A stretch of 46,043 nucleotides of DNA from an uncultured Ruminococcus sp. (GTDB lineage Bacteria > Bacillota > Clostridia > Oscillospirales > Acutalibacteraceae). The stretch lies in the NCBI GenBank assembly GCA_900543095.1, contig UQQD01000014.1, positions 1 through 46,043 of the forward strand, written 5' to 3'. Of the stretch, positions 24,889 through 32,829 are shown piece by piece; the stretch's first letter is position 1, and each line of letters begins with the position of its first letter. The notes below the pieces were generated by a model, which saw only the letters and a list, made by a program, of their open reading frames with translations, ran no database searches and was not told the DNA's origin. A program made the translations under genes and the position numbers.

Positions 24889-26089
24889 TTGCGAGCACCT
24901 CCGTATCACTGTCTATCATTTCCTTTGCTTTTACGACCGCATTCTCTGCGATTTTGGTATTTTCTCCTATTACGGCAATACCCCAGTTGTTGCGGTTTTG
25001 AACATTTTCGGGACGTTCGCCGACCTTGGCATTTTTGCCTATTACGGTGTTTTCGGCAACGATTGCAAACTGTACCTCTGCGCCTTCTTCAATCACCGCT
25101 CCCGGCATTATAATTGAAGAATTGACCGTTGCGTTTTTGCCGATAGTTACGCCCGCAAATAAAATTGAAAACTCAATATTTCCGTATACGTTACAGCCGT
25201 CGGCAACAAGCGAATTCTGAATAAATGCGTCGCTCGAAACATAGTGCGGCGGCATCATCGGGTTGCGTGAATAGATATTTTTAAGATCAAGGGTAACATT
25301 GGGATCAAGCAAATCCATATTTGCTTCCCAAAGGCTGTCAATCGTTCCGACGTCTTTCCAATATCCCTCGAACGGATAAGCAAACATTCTCTCGCCTGCA
25401 TTGAGCATTGCCGGAAGAACATCTTTGCCGAAGTCATGACTTGAATCTTGCTTTGCATCGTCCTCAATAAGATATTTTTTCAGCTCTTTCCAACTGAAAA
25501 TGTAAATACCCATTGACGCATTTGTACTCTTTGGGTGAGCAGGCTTTTCGTCAAATTCGTAGATTTCGCCGTCCTCTTTGGTGTTGAGAATACCGAATCT
25601 CGAAGCCTCCTCAAGCGGAACGTCGATTACTGCAATAGTGCAGGCGGCATTTTTTTCTTTGTGATATTCAAGCATCTTGTTGTAGTCCATTTTGTAGATG
25701 TGGTCACCCGACAAAACTACAACATATTCGGGATCATAGCGCTGAATATAATTTATGTTTTGGTAGATTGCATTTGCCGTACCCGAATACCAGTCTGCCC
25801 CCTGAATTGCCTGATAAGGGCTGAGGCAATTAACCCCCGAATGCATACCGTCCAGATCCCAAGGCTGTCCGTTGCCTATGTATTCGTTAAGTACGAGAGG
25901 CTGATACTGGGTAAGAATACCCACCGCATCTATTCCTGAGTTTACGCAATTTGACAACGGAAAGTCAATTATGCGGTATTTACCGCCGAACGGTACGGCA
26001 GGCTTGGCAAGCTTTTTTGTAAGCACGCCGAGACGTGAGCCCTGACCGCCGGCAAGAAGCATAGCTACCACTTCCTGTTTTGGGAACAT
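24878..26089 (-). CDS. glgC: Glucose-1-phosphate adenylyltransferase GlgC
   Basis: Makes ADP-glucose from ATP and glucose-1-phosphate, the committed step of glycogen synthesis; 403 residues. Nucleotide loop LLAGGQGSRLGVLTKK, the substrate motif KPAVPFGGKYRIIDFPLSNC and the sugar-phosphate site around FDEKPAHPKS are intact. The C-terminus is a beta helix of hexapeptide repeats. The ATG at 26089 is preferred to a TTG one codon upstream because GGAGG is 9 bases before it. It overlaps glgD by 11 bases and follows glgB by 28. Confidence 0.95.
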   Translation of the reverse strand: MFPKQEVVAMLLAGGQGSRLGVLTKKLAKPAVPFGGKYRIIDFPLSNCVNSGIDAVGILTQYQPLVLNEYIGNGQPWDLDGMHSGVNCLSPYQAIQGADWYSGTANAIYQNINYIQRYDPEYVVVLSGDHIYKMDYNKMLEYHKEKNAACTIAVIDVPLEEASRFGILNTKEDGEIYEFDEKPAHPKSTNASMGIYIFSWKELKKYLIEDDAKQDSSHDFGKDVLPAMLNAGERMFAYPFEGYWKDVGTIDSLWEANMDLLDPNVTLDLKNIYSRNPMMPPHYVSSDAFIQNSLVADGCNVYGNIEFSILFAGVTIGKNATVNSSIIMPGAVIEEGAEVQFAIVAENTVIGKNAKVGERPENVQNRNNWGIAVIGENTKIAENAVVKAKEMIDSDTEVLANEK

Positions 26090-26117
26090 CAATTTTTACC
26101 TCCATTATTCTATTATA

Positions 26118-28025
26118 TTATTCAGAGCTTTTAAGCTCTTTTGTGCATTGTAAATATATTACGCCCATCGGCGGCAATGTAAGGCACAAGCCTTGACTGC
26201 AGCCGTGGATTTTCCTTCGATCGGGCAGTATTTCGCTGCCGTTTGTCACACCCGTTCCGCCGAATTCCTTTGCGTCCGAGGAAAACACCTCGTCGTAAAG
26301 TCCGTATTTCGGCACACCGATATAATACTTTTCATGCTTAACGGGCTGGAAATTGCACACGGCAATAATCTCGTTTCCGTCACTGTCGATGCGCTTAAAT
26401 GCAATTACGCTGTTGGTGTAATCGTCGTGATGAATCCAGTCAAATCCCTTCCAGCTTGTATCAAGCTCATAAAACGGCTTGTGTTCTATGTAAAACTGAT
26501 TGAGCTTTGAAAAGAAAAGCCTAAGCTGCTTATGCTTTTCATATTCAAGAAGCTCCCATTCAACAGCGGATTTAACATTCCATTCGTCAAACTGTCCGAT
26601 TTCGGTACCCATAAACACCAGCTTTTTGCCGGGATGGGCATACATATAGGCAAAAAATGCTCTGACTCCTGCAAACTTTTCCTCATATTCTCCGGGCATC
26701 CTGCTTATTATCGAGCCTTGCCCGTGTGCCACCTCATCGTGAGAAATCGGAAGCAAAAACCGCTCCGAAAAAGCATAGAAAAAGCTGTAGGTCAAATTAT
26801 CGTGATTAAACGGTCTCCAAAGCGGATCAAGCGACATATAGTGCAGCATATCGTTTGTCCAGCCCATATTCCACTTGTAGTCAAATCCGAGTCCGCCCTC
26901 CTCAACCGGGTGAGTCAGCTTTGGCCACGATGTATTTTCTTCGGCAAATGTCAGAGCGTGCGGGCAGAACATGTGAAGTGCCGTGTTAAGACGCTTTACA
27001 AAAGCGATTGCTTCAAGATTTTCCTTGCCGCCGTATTTGTTCGGCACCCATTCGTCCTCCTGCTTGCCGTAATCGAGATACAGCATAGAAGAAAGCGCGC
27101 CGACTCTTAATCCGTCAAAGTGAAACTTTTTAAGCCAGAAAACAGCGGATGATACAAGAAAACTTTGCACCTCATATCTTGCAAAATTGAACAGGCAGGT
27201 TCCCCAGGACGGACGTTCACCGACCCTTGGATCCTCGCATTCAAAAAGCGCTGTTCCGTCAAATCTCGAAAGTCCGAACGAATCCTTTGGAAAATTCGAC
27301 GGCACCCAATCCATTAGCACGCCGATATTTTCCTGATGAAGTCTGTCAACCAGATACATAAGGCCGTCGGGTGTTCCGTAGCGGGATGTCGCCGCAAAAT
27401 AACCCGTGGCCTGAAAGCCCCAGCTTTTGTCATACGGATATTCCATTATAGGCATAAGCTGAATATGCGTGTAGTTCATTTCTTTGAGATACGGCACAAG
27501 CTCATCGGCAAGCTTTTTGTAATCAAAAGAGTTGCCGTCGGGATACCTGCGCCATGAACCTGCGTGAAGCTCATATACATTCATCGGGCGCTTGGACACG
27601 TCCCGAGTTTTGCGTTCGTCAAACCATTTTTCATCGCCCCACTCGTACTTGTCAAGATCAAACACCTTTGAGGCGTTGTCGGGGCGAAATTCTGCGTGAA
27701 ATGCAAAAGGGTCAGATTTTAATATCCTGTCTTTCCACGGGGTTTCGATGCAATACTTGTAGGTTTCAAACTCCTGAAGCCCCTCAACAAACAACTCCCA
27801 TTCACCGCTGTCTATTTTATACATATAATGAGAGTCCCGATTCCAGCCGTTGAAATTTCCGACAACCGACACGCTCAGGGCGTTCGGTGCCCAAACTCTG
27901 AATACAACGCCGTTTTTTCCGTCCCGGTTAACAAAATGTGCGCCGAAAAAATCATATGCACGCACGCTGTCGCCTGCGTGAAAAAGCTCAAGAGGATTTC
28001 TGTCCTCAGTAAAGCTATAATTCAT
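26118..28025 (-). CDS. glgB: GlgB-family branching enzyme homologue lacking the catalytic nucleophile
   Basis: 635 residues with the full branching-enzyme layout: an N-terminal domain, CBM48 (VVFRVWAPNALSVSVVGNFNGW), a GH13 barrel and a C-terminal beta domain. Of the seven GH13 catalytic-site residues, Asp 239 (MDWVP), Arg 307, Glu 362 (FAEENTSWP), His 429 and Asp 430 (ISHDE) are kept, but the region II nucleophile is Gly 309 (LRVGALSSM where the family has LRVDAVASM) and the region I His is Asn 244 (DWVPSNFP for DWVPAHFP). The Lys of HGKGS is Gln. Codon 309 is GGC, one base from GAC. The frame is intact and full length, so it is a maintained protein, probably not an active branching enzyme; a glucan-binding or regulatory role is a guess. 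First gene of the glg operon, AAGGAG upstream. Confidence 0.9.
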   Translation of the reverse strand: MNYSFTEDRNPLELFHAGDSVRAYDFFGAHFVNRDGKNGVVFRVWAPNALSVSVVGNFNGWNRDSHYMYKIDSGEWELFVEGLQEFETYKYCIETPWKDRILKSDPFAFHAEFRPDNASKVFDLDKYEWGDEKWFDERKTRDVSKRPMNVYELHAGSWRRYPDGNSFDYKKLADELVPYLKEMNYTHIQLMPIMEYPYDKSWGFQATGYFAATSRYGTPDGLMYLVDRLHQENIGVLMDWVPSNFPKDSFGLSRFDGTALFECEDPRVGERPSWGTCLFNFARYEVQSFLVSSAVFWLKKFHFDGLRVGALSSMLYLDYGKQEDEWVPNKYGGKENLEAIAFVKRLNTALHMFCPHALTFAEENTSWPKLTHPVEEGGLGFDYKWNMGWTNDMLHYMSLDPLWRPFNHDNLTYSFFYAFSERFLLPISHDEVAHGQGSIISRMPGEYEEKFAGVRAFFAYMYAHPGKKLVFMGTEIGQFDEWNVKSAVEWELLEYEKHKQLRLFFSKLNQFYIEHKPFYELDTSWKGFDWIHHDDYTNSVIAFKRIDSDGNEIIAVCNFQPVKHEKYYIGVPKYGLYDEVFSSDAKEFGGTGVTNGSEILPDRRKIHGCSQGLCLTLPPMGVIYLQCTKELKSSE

Positions 28026-28079
28026 TCATCAAACTCCTTATTTGAAAAGCTGTAAATTCAAATTATATTCCTAATATAT

Positions 28080-28108
28080 ATAATAGCAAAAAAATATGTG
28101 GATTTCAA
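28080..28108 (-). promoter_or_regulatory. Promoter of the glgBCDA operon
   Basis: Minus strand TTGAAA (28103-28108), 17-base spacer, TATTAT (28080-28085): five of six matches at each box. The leader to glgB is about 50 bases. Most of the rest of 28026-28378 is AT-rich and non-coding, with a repeat fragment at 28203 and the gap terminator at 28325. Confidence 0.65.
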
Positions 28109-28202
28109 GCAAATTCAAAATTTTCTATACTAATTTTTCGTGTATTTTTTATAAAACATTAACAAATTTTACAAACTTATCCATTTTTGCCCTAATTTTT
28201 AC

Positions 28203-28240
28203 CGTTTAAATCGAAACAACGCTATGTTTTGCTTGCAATT
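28203..28240 (+). repeat. Possible fragment of dispersed repeat family 1
   Basis: CGTTTAAATCGAAACAACGCT resembles the left end of copies D and E (TTTAAATCAAAGCAACGTT); the rest of the element is absent. It may be a decayed copy. Confidence 0.3.
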
Positions 28241-28324
28241 TGTTCAAAAAGTACATACTCAAAATCCGTTTGGTATATATTATGACGGCAAGTGTACCGA
28301 AAATAACTGCGGTCGCAAAAGTCG

Positions 28325-28358
28325 CAAAAAAAGAGCTGCCCGATTAAGGACAGCTCTA
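28325..28358 (-). terminator. Terminator of gap
   Basis: Minus-strand stem AGAGCTGTC / GGCAGCTCT followed by TTTTTTTG, 20 bases after the gap stop codon. Confidence 0.88.
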
Positions 28359-28378
28359 AATGCCGTAAAATAAGTTGA

Positions 28379-29410
28379 TTAACCGAGTTCAGCAAAGTAC
28401 TTGATTGTTCTAACCATCTGGCTTGTGTATGAGTTTTCGTTATCATACCAAGAAACAACCTGTACCTCATAGAGATCGTCTGCAATCTTTGAAACCATTG
28501 TCTGAGTAGCGTCAAAGAGTGAACCGTATCTCATACCGATTACGTCTGAAGATACGATAGGATCTTCGTTATAACCGAATGATTCTGAAGCAGCAGCCTT
28601 CATAGCAGCATTGATGCCTTCAACTGTTACGTCAGCGCCCTTTACTACTGCTGTAAGGATTGTTGTTGAACCTGTAGGAACAGGAACACGCTGAGCAGAA
28701 CCGATGAGCTTGCCGTTGAGTTCGGGAATTACAAGGCCGATAGCCTTTGCAGCGCCTGTTGAGTTAGGAACGATGTTTGCAGCGCCTGCTCTTGCACGTC
28801 TGAGGTCGCCCTTTCTGTGAGGACCGTCAAGGATCATCTGGTCGCCTGTGTAAGCGTGAATAGTTGACATAATACCGCTCTGGATTTCTGCATACTTGTT
28901 AAGAGTATCAGCCATAGGAGCGAGGCAGTTTGTTGTGCATGATGCAGCTGAAATGATCTTATCGTCAGTTGTAAGAGTCTTTTCGTTTACGCTGTATACG
29001 ATAGTTTTGAGGTCTTTGCCTGCCGGAGCAGAAATAACAACTTTCTTTGCGCCTGCGTCGAGGTGAGCCTGGCTCTTCTCTTTTGAGGTATAGAAACCTG
29101 TACACTCAAGAACAACGTCAACACCGATTTCTCCCCAAGGAAGCTCAGCAGCGTTTGGCTTAGCGTAAATTGTGATTTCTTTGCCGTCAACGATGATTGA
29201 GTTTTCACCTGCTTCTACTGTGTGAAGGCCTTCGCCGATTCTTCCGCAGTAACCGCCCTGTGCTGTATCATACTTAAGAAGATTTGCAAGCATCTTAGGA
29301 TCTGTAAGATCGTTGATAGCTACTACTTCGTATCCCTCAGCACCGAACATCTGTCTGAAAGCAAGACGGCCGATACGGCCGAAACCGTTAATTGCAACTT
29401 TTACTGACAT
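28379..29410 (-). CDS. gap: Glyceraldehyde-3-phosphate dehydrogenase
   Basis: NAD-dependent glycolytic enzyme converting glyceraldehyde-3-phosphate to 1,3-bisphosphoglycerate, 343 residues. The NAD-binding start VKVAINGFGRIGRLAFRQ, Asp 34 in AINDL (NAD preference), the catalytic Cys 158 in SAASCTTNCLAP and His 185 in TIHAYTGDQ are all present. TAGGAGG lies upstream of the ATG. Codons are strongly biased (AAG, CTT, GCA/GCT), as in highly expressed genes. Single-gene transcript with its own strong promoter and terminator. Confidence 0.97.
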   Translation of the reverse strand: MSVKVAINGFGRIGRLAFRQMFGAEGYEVVAINDLTDPKMLANLLKYDTAQGGYCGRIGEGLHTVEAGENSIIVDGKEITIYAKPNAAELPWGEIGVDVVLECTGFYTSKEKSQAHLDAGAKKVVISAPAGKDLKTIVYSVNEKTLTTDDKIISAASCTTNCLAPMADTLNKYAEIQSGIMSTIHAYTGDQMILDGPHRKGDLRRARAGAANIVPNSTGAAKAIGLVIPELNGKLIGSAQRVPVPTGSTTILTAVVKGADVTVEGINAAMKAAASESFGYNEDPIVSSDVIGMRYGSLFDATQTMVSKIADDLYEVQVVSWYDNENSYTSQMVRTIKYFAELG

Positions 29411-29444
29411 AATTAAAATTCCTCCTAATATTTAAGATATGTTT

Positions 29445-29473
29445 ATTATATTACATTTTTTCAATTTCTTCAA
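29445..29473 (-). promoter_or_regulatory. gap promoter
   Basis: Minus strand TTGAAG (29468-29473), 17 bases, perfect TATAAT (29445-29450), about 35 bases before the start codon. Confidence 0.7.
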
Positions 29474-29636
29474 TAGTTTGATAAAGATTTAACAAAAAAA
29501 TTTACATTTTTAACATTATATGTAAAATAAACGTTTTACAGTGAAATTTTTGGTTAATTTTTTCAATCAAATCAGCGAAATATCTATACATAATTCCGCT
29601 GTGCAAAATTATTGTGCAACTTAGCCTTACTTTTTC

Positions 29637-29665
29637 TTGACAAAACATTTGATATATTATAAAAT
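29637..29665 (+). promoter_or_regulatory. Strong promoter upstream of rny
   Basis: Perfect TTGACA at 29637-29642, 17-base spacer, TAAAAT at 29660-29665. Transcription would begin near 29672, some 270 bases before rny, and immediately meets the hairpin at 29699. Confidence 0.65.
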
Positions 29666-29698
29666 AATTATTAGAATTCCGTTTTTGCGGGCTTCTGC

Positions 29699-29730
29699 AA
29701 AGGGCAATGGGTTGCCTTTTGTGTTTTTTT
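29699..29730 (+). terminator. Early terminator or attenuator in the rny leader
   Basis: Stem AAAGGGCAA / TTGCCTTTT with a 4-base loop, then GTGTTTTTTT, only about 30 bases after the predicted transcription start. An upstream pairing TTTGC...GCAAA (29684-29701) would use three of the same bases, so it may compete. The product of termination would be a ~60-base RNA. The remainder of 29731-29944 is AT-rich and shows nothing else. Confidence 0.55.
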
Positions 29731-29944
29731 AATCAGACTCTTTTCAGAGCCGTTATATATAGATATTTTTTATTAATTTTATTACTTATGCTGTTTTGAA
29801 CGGCGATTGACTTTATAAAAAATATTTCAAAATTCATAACTTTTTTAAATTAAAATTGAATATCTTAATTAACGGCACCTTAAAGGTTTTTTGATTGGGA
29901 ATAACTATGAGATTGAAAGAAACTGGACAAAGGAGGTGTCAAAA

Positions 29945-31498
29945 ATGCAGTTATTCGTTGCAATAATCTGCATTGCTGCTGCATTGGCGGTCGGTGCGAT
30001 CGTCGGCGTTCTGCTGGGTATAGCTATCCGCAAAAATACTGCGGAAAAGGAAATCGGCAGCGCCGAGGAAGAAGCTAAAAAGATCGTTGCCGAGGCAATC
30101 AAAACGGCTGAAGCAAAAAAGAAAGAAGCCGTGCTTGAAGGCAAGGACGAGGTTCATCGCTTCAGAAACGAAAGCGAAAAGGAAATTGCCGACAGACGCA
30201 AGGAAGTTCAGCGTCAGGAACGCCGTATTCAGCAAAAAGAAGAATCTCTTGACCGAAAGCTCGACCATATGGAGCAAAAGGAAGAGAAAGTCAACAAAAA
30301 GCTCAAAGAGGCTGACGCAAAGCTTGAGGAGGTTGAAACTCTCAAGAAAAGTCAGTTTGAGATGCTTGAAAAAATTTCGGGCTACACCGCAGAGCAGGCA
30401 AAAAGCTATTTGCTCTCTCAGCTCGAAGACGAGCTTGTTCACGAAAAGTCAGTTAAAATTATGGAGTATCAGGAACAGCTCAAGGAAGAAGCCGACGACA
30501 AGGCAAGAAACATTATTTCGCTTGCCATTCAAAGGCTTGCAGCCGACCAGGTTGCCGAGGCTACGATTTCTGTCGTACCTCTCCCCAACGATGAAATGAA
30601 GGGCCGCATAATCGGCCGTGAGGGACGAAACATCAGAGCTATTGAAACTCTGACCGGAGTTGACCTTATAATTGACGATACACCGGAGGCTATCACGCTT
30701 TCGTGCTTTGAGCCGGTAAGACGTGAGGTTGCAAGAATAGCACTTGAAAAGCTTATTTCAGACGGTCGTATCCACCCCGCAAGAATTGAGGAAACTGTTG
30801 AAAAAGCAAGGCGTGAGGTTGACGCAACTATCAAGCGTGAGGGCGAAAGAGCCGTGCTTGAAGCAGGCGTTCACAACGTTCACCCCGAAATTGTAAAGCT
30901 GCTCGGCAGACTTCGCTACCGCACCAGCTACGGACAAAACGTACTTAACCATTCTCTTGAGGTATCATATCTTGCGGGAATGATGGCAAGCGAGCTTGGA
31001 CTTGATCCGACCGTTGCCAAACGTGCAGGTCTTTTGCACGACATCGGCAAGTCAATCGACCACGAGGTTGAGGGAACTCATATTCAAATCGGCGTTGATA
31101 TTGCCAGAAAATATAAAGAAAGCGACGCAGTTATCCACGCTATTCACGCCCACCACGGCGACGTTGAGGCAAAGACGATTGTTGCCTGTCTTGTTCAGGC
31201 GGCCGACGCACTTTCAGCCGCACGTCCGGGCGCAAGACGTGAAAACGTAGAAAATTACATTAAGCGTTTGCAAAAGCTCGAGGAGGTTGCATCGTCGTTT
31301 GACGGAGTTGACCGCACCTTTGCTATCCAGGCAGGCCGTGAGGTAAGAGTTATGGTCAAGCCCGAGGTTGTTAAGGACGAGCGTATGATTCCGCTTGCAA
31401 GAGAAATTTGCAAGAAAATTGAAGAGGAGCTTGAATATCCCGGACAGATTAAGGTAAACATCATCCGTGAAAGCAGAGCTTCCGACTTTGCAAAATAA
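29945..31498 (+). CDS. rny: Ribonuclease Y
   Basis: Membrane-anchored endoribonuclease that initiates mRNA decay, 517 residues, close to the usual 520. The start at 29945 is set by AAAGGAGGTG 7 bases upstream. Order: one N-terminal membrane helix (residues 2-25), a long charged coiled coil (~30-200), a KH RNA-binding domain (~207-275, GRIIGREGRNIRAIE) and an HD domain with the catalytic pair His 365-Asp 366 (LLHDIGKSIDHE) and HAHHGDVE. The end matches the family (PGQIKVNIIRESRASDFAK). In many Firmicutes it follows recA; here it stands alone and is followed by a family 2 terminator repeat. Confidence 0.96.
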   Translation: MQLFVAIICIAAALAVGAIVGVLLGIAIRKNTAEKEIGSAEEEAKKIVAEAIKTAEAKKKEAVLEGKDEVHRFRNESEKEIADRRKEVQRQERRIQQKEESLDRKLDHMEQKEEKVNKKLKEADAKLEEVETLKKSQFEMLEKISGYTAEQAKSYLLSQLEDELVHEKSVKIMEYQEQLKEEADDKARNIISLAIQRLAADQVAEATISVVPLPNDEMKGRIIGREGRNIRAIETLTGVDLIIDDTPEAITLSCFEPVRREVARIALEKLISDGRIHPARIEETVEKARREVDATIKREGERAVLEAGVHNVHPEIVKLLGRLRYRTSYGQNVLNHSLEVSYLAGMMASELGLDPTVAKRAGLLHDIGKSIDHEVEGTHIQIGVDIARKYKESDAVIHAIHAHHGDVEAKTIVACLVQAADALSAARPGARRENVENYIKRLQKLEEVASSFDGVDRTFAIQAGREVRVMVKPEVVKDERMIPLAREICKKIEEELEYPGQIKVNIIRESRASDFAK

Positions 31499-31519
31499 TA
31501 AAAAACTAAATGAACTTTA

Positions 31520-31585
31520 GGGGCTGTCACATTTAGCGCAGAGCAAAAACGCTTTACGCATCTAAATGCGACAGCCCCTTTTTAT
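31520..31585 (+). terminator. Long-hairpin terminator repeat, copy 2 (family 2)
   Basis: Near-perfect outer stem GGGGCTGTCACATTTAG / CTAAATGCGACAGCCCC with one mismatch, an inner stem GCGCAGAGC...GCTTTACGC, followed by TTTTTAT. It ends the rny transcript. It is homologous to 5380-5450, including the loop-side sequence CGCAGAGC and GCATCT. Confidence 0.85.
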
Positions 31586-31591
31586 CGTTTG

Positions 31592-31767
31592 TTTTAAATC
31601 GAAGCCAATATTCTTTGTTTATAAGAGGAATACTTGTGGCAGATTCCAAGCAGTGCAAAGAGTGCTAACCCCTCAGGGGTTCAGTGGTAGAGATTATAAC
31701 TCCCGCTAAAATTCTGAGCCGTTCTTCGCCGCCTAAGCGGCAGGGGACATCTGCACTTAGATTATAC
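31592..31767 (+). repeat. Dispersed hairpin repeat, copy F (family 1, longest)
   Basis: Begins TTTTAAATCGAAGCCAAT and ends CATCTGCACTTAGATTATA. It contains a first hairpin AACCCCTCAGGGGTT, a middle module GGTAGAGATTATAACTCCCGCT followed by AAAATTCTGA, and a last stem GCCGC-CTAA-GCGGC. A ~60-base insertion relative to copy A lies after the left end. It sits between the convergent rny and the 31905 gene. Confidence 0.75.
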
Positions 31768-31854
31768 TGTCCTGAAGATTTTAGCTAAAGCCTGAATACG
31801 GACAATTACACAAGATAATCCCACTGATTTTCAGGAAACAATTTTTCACCTGCA

Positions 31855-31886
31855 AACAAAAAAACCTCGCCTTTCGACGAGGTTTT
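31855..31886 (-). terminator. Terminator of the mfd-side gene cluster
   Basis: Minus-strand stem AAAACCTCG / CGAGGTTTT followed by TTTGTTTG, 18 bases after the 31905 stop codon. Confidence 0.82.
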
Positions 31887-31904
31887 CTTTATATTTACGT
31901 TTCT

Positions 31905-32795
31905 TTATCTGTAACGTTTGCCGTTATCCTTATAGCGGCTGCCGCTGTCTTTATAACGACTGCCGTTTGAAGATCTCGGTATACGAACATCGGCAGTGTC
32001 ATATTTTCTGCTGTTTTCACGCCGCTTTTTGCCGTTTGCTGCCGAAGTTTTGTAGCCATCCGAATAATCTCTGCTCGAACGGTATTGCGTATTTGCTCCG
32101 CCTGTTCTGTGTGCGCCCGAATGGTAACTGCCTGCGGCAGCTTTCTTGCGCTTTGATACATTTGAAGCAATAACATATGTTATTCCGGCTGCACTGAGAA
32201 TAATAAGCGTAATGCCTAAAATCAGCATCCATTCGCCGTTATCACTTTTGCTGTCGTTATTCTTGATAAACGCAAAGTCGTCCGAATCCGAGCCTGAATT
32301 ACCTGCCTTGCTGAGGTTGGTCTGAATATCCTTCCAATCCTTGCTGTTAAGCTCGTTGTCGTCGATCTTTCTGTCATCAACGTTATAAACCGATGCGGAA
32401 GCGGCGGTGCTATCCGGCGGAACATAAGACTGTCCTCCGCCGACATAGAACGAAGAGCTTGAGTCATTGTAATTATTATTGTAATTATAATAATTATTAT
32501 AATCGTTGTCATAACTGCTGTAATAGCTCTGACCGTTATTATAATCATAACTGCTCGAATAGCTGTCGGAATATTGATACTGCGAATTATCGGAAGAACT
32601 GTAATCGTATGATTGCTGGGGTTCTGTATAGTCCGGAATATCCGATGCCTGGGGCGGCTGAGTGGGTATATCAATACCCGGTTGGTCTCCGCCCGAGTTG
32701 ATGTCTTCGTCTTCGGCATAAGCAGTAAAACCGAATGCAGAAATGCAGAAAGCAAGCGATAAAACGGCTGTTATCAATCTATAATGCTTTTTCAT
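31905..32795 (-). CDS. Secreted/membrane low-complexity protein of unknown function
   Basis: 296 residues, not recognised. Start at 32795 because AAAGGAG lies 7 bases upstream. A signal peptide (MKKHYRLITAVLSLAFCISA, cleavage near AYA-ED) is followed by an acidic Pro-rich stretch, then ~70 residues made almost only of Ser, Tyr, Asn and Asp, a short more normal segment (NVDDRKIDDNELNSKDWKDIQ), one membrane helix (EWMLILGITLIILSAAGITYV) and a basic, Arg/Lys/Gly/Ser-rich cytoplasmic tail with the repeat SRYKDSG/SRYKDNG. The layout suggests an extracellular disordered region anchored by a C-terminal helix. It starts 34 bases after the PrsA-like gene and is probably co-transcribed. Confidence 0.75.
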   Translation of the reverse strand: MKKHYRLITAVLSLAFCISAFGFTAYAEDEDINSGGDQPGIDIPTQPPQASDIPDYTEPQQSYDYSSSDNSQYQYSDSYSSSYDYNNGQSYYSSYDNDYNNYYNYNNNYNDSSSSFYVGGGQSYVPPDSTAASASVYNVDDRKIDDNELNSKDWKDIQTNLSKAGNSGSDSDDFAFIKNNDSKSDNGEWMLILGITLIILSAAGITYVIASNVSKRKKAAAGSYHSGAHRTGGANTQYRSSRDYSDGYKTSAANGKKRRENSRKYDTADVRIPRSSNGSRYKDSGSRYKDNGKRYR

Positions 32796-32829
32796 ACACT
32801 TCTCCTTTCTGCAGCATTGAAGCTGCAAT

